DNA from: Anaerolineales bacterium | Lineage (GTDB): Bacteria > Chloroflexota > Anaerolineae > 4572-78 > NAK82 | Assembly: GCA_024643945.1 (NCBI GenBank) | Contig: JAHELX010000224.1 | Coordinates: 1 to 9,158 of the forward strand | Length of the DNA: 9,158 nt | Direction of reading: 5' to 3' | Shown here: in pieces, positions 7,187-9,158 of the stretch | How the letters are laid out: each line of letters opens with the position of its first letter | How positions within the stretch are numbered: position 1 is the stretch's first letter | Made by a program: the position numbers and the translations under genes | Notes under the pieces: model-generated | Databases searched by the model: none | The model's input: only the letters and a program-made list of their open reading frames with translations | Told to the model about the DNA's origin: nothing

Positions 7187-7987
7187 ATGAGAAAGCTATC
7201 CATTCTGCTGGGACTGCTGTTGGTTCTGGCTGTGGGGGCCTTACCCGCTCTGGCCATCACCTGGGGACAGCGGGATACCGAGCACACCAACGTGGGGGCA
7301 ATAGTGGTCGATCACCCTCGTTACGGGCCGTACCAAATCTGCTCCGGGACATTGATCGATCCGCAAGTCTTCCTGACTGCTGGACACTGCACAGATGCCA
7401 TCCAGGTCCGTGGGTATACAACCGTGTGGGTGAACTTCGACGAGTATGCCCTCAACGAAGCTACGCTGTTAGATGTGGAGCAAGTCATCACCCACCCGGA
7501 CTATAATTGGGGCCCCTACTCGAATCCTTACGATGTGGGCGTCTTGATCCTGGCCGAGCCTGTCACGGACATTGAGCCTGCGATCCTGCCAGAGGAGGGA
7601 CTCCTTGACCGATTGCGGGACGAGGGCAAGCTAAACCAGGGCAAGACCAAGGCCAAGTTCACCGTCGTCGGCTACGGCGGCACGCTGGATTGGCCGCCGC
7701 CCGAGGTTACTTACGAGGACTATCGCCAGTTCGCCGTGTCCGAATACCGGGCGCTGCTCAAAGCCTGGCTGCGCATGTCCCAGAACCAGGCCACCGGTGA
7801 TGGGGGCACCTGCTACGGCGACTCAGGCGGGCCGGCCTTTTGGGAGGATCCCGAGAACGGGATCGAGACCCTGGTGGGCATCACCTCTTGGGGCGACGTG
7901 CCGTGCGTGTCGAGCGGCTTTAATTACCGGGTGGATATCCCGGAGACATTAGATTTTATCCACGACGTGATTGCGGGTCTGGAGTGA
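7187..7987 (+). CDS. Secreted chymotrypsin-fold serine protease (S1 family), paralog 1
   Basis: The 266-residue protein has a 23-residue signal peptide ending ALPALA. The catalytic triad is complete: His67 in LTAGHC, Asp116 in YDVGVLIL and Ser213 in GDSGGP. Four cysteines (52, 68, 209 and 240) match the two core S1 disulfides (C42-C58 and C191-C220 in chymotrypsin numbering). The S1-pocket position 189 is Gly (residue 207), not Asp, while 216 and 226 are both Gly (236 and 244), so cutting after Arg/Lys is unlikely and an open pocket for larger uncharged residues is more plausible. The mature N terminus would be ITWG directly after signal peptidase cleavage, at the place of Ile16 of activated S1 enzymes, with no propeptide. 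A paralog follows after a 304-base spacer. The fold and triad are firm; specificity is inferred. Confidence 0.93.
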   Translation: MRKLSILLGLLLVLAVGALPALAITWGQRDTEHTNVGAIVVDHPRYGPYQICSGTLIDPQVFLTAGHCTDAIQVRGYTTVWVNFDEYALNEATLLDVEQVITHPDYNWGPYSNPYDVGVLILAEPVTDIEPAILPEEGLLDRLRDEGKLNQGKTKAKFTVVGYGGTLDWPPPEVTYEDYRQFAVSEYRALLKAWLRMSQNQATGDGGTCYGDSGGPAFWEDPENGIETLVGITSWGDVPCVSSGFNYRVDIPETLDFIHDVIAGLE

Positions 7988-7995
7988 TCAAGATC

Positions 7996-8137
7996 TCTCG
8001 GAAAGTGATTGCTGCGAAGCACTGCACAGCAAAGCGGCAGAATCTAACGAATGATTGGGAAATTCGTTATTTCTCAATTCGTTGCGGAGCACCACTTTGT
8101 GGTGTTGTGTTCTGGGAGTGAGCCAGACTTTCCGAGA
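7996..8137. other. 142-base structured element closed by a perfect 11-base inverted repeat
   Basis: TCTCGGAAAGT (7996-8006) and ACTTTCCGAGA (8127-8137) are perfect inverted repeats. Between them lie three local hairpins. The first is TTGCTG/CAGCAA (8009-8014/8027-8032), with the alternative GATT-CTGC/GCAG-AATC (8007-8044). The second is a long one, 8046-8051/8078-8083 plus 8055-8063/8069-8077, with loop TCGTT. The third is CACCAC/GTGGTG (8090-8095/8099-8104) with loop TTT. Together they fold as a four-way junction. The left arm begins 8 bases after the first protease stop. It could be a small structured RNA, a leader element of the second protease, or a short palindromic mobile repeat of the ERIC/RUP kind. 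I recognise no known family. Confidence 0.5.
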
Positions 8138-8291
8138 AAGCTCCACCGCGAAAGGAGGTGCTGCCTATCGTTTAGAGGTCTATCCCATTATATAAGCTAG
8201 CAAGTCACGGCGATGATTGCCACAGTTCTCCTGATGGCAACAACTCAGACATAAAGGAGTCTTTCAACACGAAAGACGAGGAGGACATCCA
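8138..8291 (+). promoter_or_regulatory. Leader of the second S1 protease gene with several Shine-Dalgarno-like sites
   Basis: AAAGGAGGTG (8151-8160) is an excellent 16S-complementary sequence, yet no ATG, GTG or TTG lies at a usable distance after it; CTCC at 8141-8144 could pair with it. A weak -10-like TATAAG (8191-8196) has no good -35. Then come hairpin TTGCCA/TGGCAA (8217-8222/8235-8240), a second orphan AAAGGAG (8253-8259), hairpin GTCTTTC/GAAAGAC (8259-8265/8271-8277, 5-base loop), and the real site AGGAGG (8279-8284), 7 bases before ATG 8292. CTCCT at 8228-8232 is complementary to the AGGAG in the two later sites, so it could mask either. Regulation is inferred from complementarity only. 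Confidence 0.4.
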
Positions 8292-9122
8292 ATGAAAGGC
8301 ACAAAGAAGTTGCTGATCGTAATGGTTGTTGTGATGGGCATTGTACTGGGATCGGTTGGCATCGCTTATGCCGTCACCTTCAACCCCCAGCCAGACGGGA
8401 ACAACCATCCCTACATCGGCCTGGTGTTGTTCTATGATGAGGGCGGCGCGTATATGTGGCGCTGCAGCGGGTCTCTGCTTTCGCCCACCGTCTTTTTGAC
8501 CGCCGGACACTGCACCGACGGCACCACCAGTGCCAGGGTCTTGTTCGACTCAAACCTCACAGAGCTGGTATATCCCTATGAAACTTGCGGCCCATACACG
8601 TGCTATGAGGGAGACACTTACACCCACCCGGATTTCTGCATCGGGTGCGCAGGGGGACTCCCCGGTTTCGATACGCATGACGTGGGGGTGGTCGTCTTCG
8701 ATGAACCAGTGACCACGGTGAGTGGGTACGCTCAATTGCCGGATGAGGGCCTGGTGGACACACTGAAGATGAGGACCGATATAGATCTGGTTGGCTATGG
8801 GGTCCAATGGAAGATAAAGGACGGTGGAGTCCCGCCCTCCGCTAGATGGACCGGGTACAGAATCCGTTACTACGCCCCGACCAAATTGATCACGAGCAAG
8901 GACGTGATAAGCGACGAGTACATCAAACTGACAGCCAACCCGGCGCAGGGGAAGGGCGGCACCTGCTTCGGGGACTCGGGCGGCCCCGATCTCCTGGGCG
9001 GCACGAATATCGTCCTGGCCGTCAACTCGTTTGTGAACAGCTACAACTGCACGGGGGTTACCTACTCGAACCGCGTCGACACCGGCTATGCGCTGGACTT
9101 CATCAACAGCTTCCTCGAGTAA
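8292..9122 (+). CDS. Secreted chymotrypsin-fold serine protease (S1 family), paralog 2, elastase-like pocket
   Basis: The 276-residue protein has a 27-residue signal peptide (MKGTKK, long hydrophobic core, GIAYA). The triad is His73 (LTAGHC), Asp130 (HDVGVV) and Ser229 (GDSGGP). The S1 pocket differs from its upstream paralog: the SWG strand reads SFV, so position 216 is Val (residue 248), and position 226 is Thr (257). Val216/Thr226 is the combination that narrows the pocket in pancreatic elastase, suggesting preference for small residues. Besides the four core cysteines there are four more at about 98-116 (ETC, YTC, DFC, IGC), in the segment between His and Asp, probably adding two disulfides. 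Mature protein would begin VTFN. Both paralogs end in a similar RVD...LDFI helix. Start ATG 8292 follows AGGAGG by 7 bases. Family firm, specificity inferred. Confidence 0.92.
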   Translation: MKGTKKLLIVMVVVMGIVLGSVGIAYAVTFNPQPDGNNHPYIGLVLFYDEGGAYMWRCSGSLLSPTVFLTAGHCTDGTTSARVLFDSNLTELVYPYETCGPYTCYEGDTYTHPDFCIGCAGGLPGFDTHDVGVVVFDEPVTTVSGYAQLPDEGLVDTLKMRTDIDLVGYGVQWKIKDGGVPPSARWTGYRIRYYAPTKLITSKDVISDEYIKLTANPAQGKGGTCFGDSGGPDLLGGTNIVLAVNSFVNSYNCTGVTYSNRVDTGYALDFINSFLE

Positions 9123-9143
9123 GTGCAGCAAGGTTATTAATAG

Positions 9144-9158
9144 AGCTCCACCCGCTGG
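9144..9158 (+). terminator. Possible 5' arm of a terminator cut by the window edge
   Basis: GCTCCACCCGCTGG follows the second protease stop by about 20 bases and resembles the left arm of the terminator at 305-335 (GCCCCACCCG) in position and composition. The right arm would lie outside the window, so this is a guess from analogy. Confidence 0.25.

Noticed and set aside
7111..7506. Plus-strand frame of 131 codons overlapping the first protease start
   Set aside because: It runs out of frame through the protease signal peptide and active-site His region and lacks a ribosome site; the protease frame has a perfect one.
8550..9131. Minus-strand frame of 193 codons opposite the second protease
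   Set aside because: Antisense shadow of a gene with an intact triad; no recognisable motif.

Overview
This window looks like a stretch of chromosome from a free-living, moderately GC-rich bacterium that secretes many enzymes. A Chloroflexota origin is my best guess. It rests on style rather than a marker gene: strong AAAGGAGG ribosome binding sites, Sec signal peptides on every complete gene, and a multi-domain secreted nuclease ending in a FIMAH-like helical domain. No rRNA, tRNA, CRISPR, transposase or phage gene is visible.

All five recognisable genes lie on the + strand and encode hydrolases that act outside the cytoplasm. From left to right: (1) the C-terminal end of a subtilisin-like (S8) protease, closed by a clear intrinsic terminator; (2) an 850-base gap with a gene-poor, G-poor stretch (about 336-886) and then a structured leader (about 887-1120); (3) a 1234-residue secreted nuclease with two lamin-tail-like repeats, an OB-fold and an endonuclease/exonuclease/phosphatase (EEP) domain; (4) a 617-residue secreted 5'-nucleotidase/UshA-like enzyme with altered metal-binding motifs; (5) and (6) two paralogous S1 (chymotrypsin-fold) proteases separated by a 304-base gap full of inverted repeats.

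The set fits extracellular scavenging. The nuclease would cut DNA or RNA to nucleotides, the 5'-nucleotidase would release phosphate and nucleosides, and the three proteases would digest protein. This is inference from the families and their adjacency. Intergenic spacing (206 to 850 bases) and intergenic hairpins argue against one tightly coupled operon.

The least explained parts are non-coding. One is a 142-base element (7996-8137) closed by a perfect 11-base inverted repeat with three internal hairpins. Another is a 28-base hairpin-forming sequence present both upstream of the nucleotidase gene and upstream of the first S1 protease gene. The third is the structured leader of the nuclease. 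I did not match any of them to a known RNA family, and no search could be run.
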